35,929 bases of DNA from positions 1 through 35,929 of the forward strand of contig CACIVL010000004.1 in assembly GCA_902590125.1 (NCBI GenBank), read 5' to 3'. Below the pieces are notes generated by a model, which was given only the letters and a program-made list of their open reading frames with translations, had not been told where the DNA came from and ran no database searches. Position 1 is the first letter of the stretch, and every line of letters starts with the position of its first letter. Positions 35,070-35,929 of the stretch are shown here, in pieces. The stretch comes from an uncultured Pelagibacteraceae bacterium. Its GTDB lineage: Bacteria > Pseudomonadota > Alphaproteobacteria > Pelagibacterales > Pelagibacteraceae. The translations under genes and the position numbers were made by a program.

Positions 35070-35555
35070 TTAATTTAAAATAAACAAGCTTAAATTCAGA
35101 ATTAGGGCATAACAGCACCAAAGTAAATAAGGAATCATTAAATAAAAACTTAACTGGCTTACTTTTTTATATTTAAATATCAAAAAAATAATAAATAAAA
35201 TCAATACAATTAAATTTATTAGAGAGAGAAAAATATTATGAAAAACAAAAAAAACTATACTCCAAGTTGTATTGAACAATAAATGAATTAAATAATAATA
35301 AACTAAATTTATATCTTTTCTATTTTTATGCCATGCAGACCAAATAGCTATAGTCATAAATAAATATAAAGTTGTCCAAACTGGAGCAAATACCCAATCG
35401 GGTGGGTTCAAACCTGATTTAACTAATGAAGAATACCATGGTTCTTTTGACGAGTAAGTTGCAATACCACCAATAAAAGATGCTGAATAGGTTACTATTG
35501 CTAAAATAAGAAAAGATATTAATTTATTATTAAGCATATTAACAATATACAACAA
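35070..35555 (-). CDS. TspO/MBR family membrane protein
   Basis: PWYSSLVKSGLNPPDWVFAPVWTTLYLFMTIAIW...LLFNTTWSIVFF: TspO signature. Confidence 0.88.
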   Translation of the reverse strand: MLYIVNMLNNKLISFLILAIVTYSASFIGGIATYSSKEPWYSSLVKSGLNPPDWVFAPVWTTLYLFMTIAIWSAWHKNRKDINLVYYYLIHLLFNTTWSIVFFVFHNIFLSLINLIVLILFIIFLIFKYKKVSQLSFYLMIPYLLWCCYALILNLSLFILN

Positions 35556-35602
35556 TTAATTAAAGAAAAATAAAGAAATCAATCTCTTTAAAATAATAAA
35601 TA

Positions 35603-35929
35603 TTAATTTTCTTTACTTAAAAGTGATTGAAATAAAATTGAAAAAATAATGATAGATCCACCAACAAGTACACTTGTTGGAGGTACTTCATTTATAAATA
35701 GCCAAGCCCATAAAGGGCCAAATACTGCTTCACTTAACATTAAAACACCAACTACAGCAGAAGGTGTAGTTTGCGATCCAATGGTAATTAAAATAAATCC
35801 AAATCCAATTTGGAAAAAACCAGCCATTGAAGCTAAGAAAAGATCATAGAAAGAAATTGATAATTTGCCTGCAACAATAAGGCCAATAATTGCTGCAAAA
35901 ACACCAGCTACAAATTGAGCAGGAATCAT
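35603..35929 (-). CDS. EamA/DMT-type transporter (partial, 5' end outside window)
   Basis: Hydrophobic; MLSEAVFGPLWAWLFINEVPPTSVLVGGSIIIFSILFQSL is typical of the EamA repeat. Confidence 0.75.
   Translation of the reverse strand: MIPAQFVAGVFAAIIGLIVAGKLSISFYDLFLASMAGFFQIGFGFILITIGSQTTPSAVVGVLMLSEAVFGPLWAWLFINEVPPTSVLVGGSIIIFSILFQSLLSKEN

Noticed and set aside
35067-35121. Overlap of FAD oxidoreductase and tspO-like ORFs in the track
   Set aside because: Most likely a start-site artefact; the FAD-binding motif starts at the internal Met (35067), which removes the overlap.
1-35929. CRISPR array, tRNA/rRNA genes, transposases, integrases, phage genes
   Set aside because: Looked for; no regularly spaced direct repeats, cloverleaf-like genes or recognisable mobile-element proteins were found.

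Overview
AT-rich window, gene-dense, with the character of a marine alphaproteobacterium (SAR11-like is my inference from composition and gene content). No rRNA, tRNA, CRISPR array, transposase or phage gene was recognised. Four blocks can be read. (1) 1-7489: a quaternary-amine block with a gamma-butyrobetaine dioxygenase-like gene (partial, minus strand, absent from the ORF track because it runs off the edge), ProXWV-like betaine/carnitine ABC transporter, SDR, BKACE/DUF849 enzyme and class II aldolase. (2) 7686-21299 (+): a tightly packed 12-gene run with a sugar-type ABC transporter and a split biotin-dependent carboxylase/5-oxoprolinase-like system (PxpA/LamB-YcsF, biotin carboxylase-KipI fusion, KipA, BCCP), then GST and Gfo/Idh/MocA oxidoreductase. 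(3) 32563-21301 (-): a tightly packed 10-gene run headed by a divergent proteorhodopsin, then flotillin, SCP2-like protein, alpha/beta hydrolase, N,N-dimethylformamidase-like small and large subunits, a second small-subunit-like protein, SSS symporter, Fe-ADH and MBL-fold lactonase. (4) ParA-like ATPase, thioesterase, FAD oxidoreductase, TspO, EamA transporter. The strongest candidates for something new are: (a) two families of short repeated linear motifs shared by otherwise unrelated proteins of operon 2 (ABC ATPase tail, a 173-aa repeat protein, the BC-KipI linker, the KipA tail), suggesting a docking/scaffold system joining a transporter to a carboxylase; and (b) the rhodopsin-led amidase/symporter operon, whose rhodopsin has a DTT motif in place of DTE and altered retinal-pocket residues.
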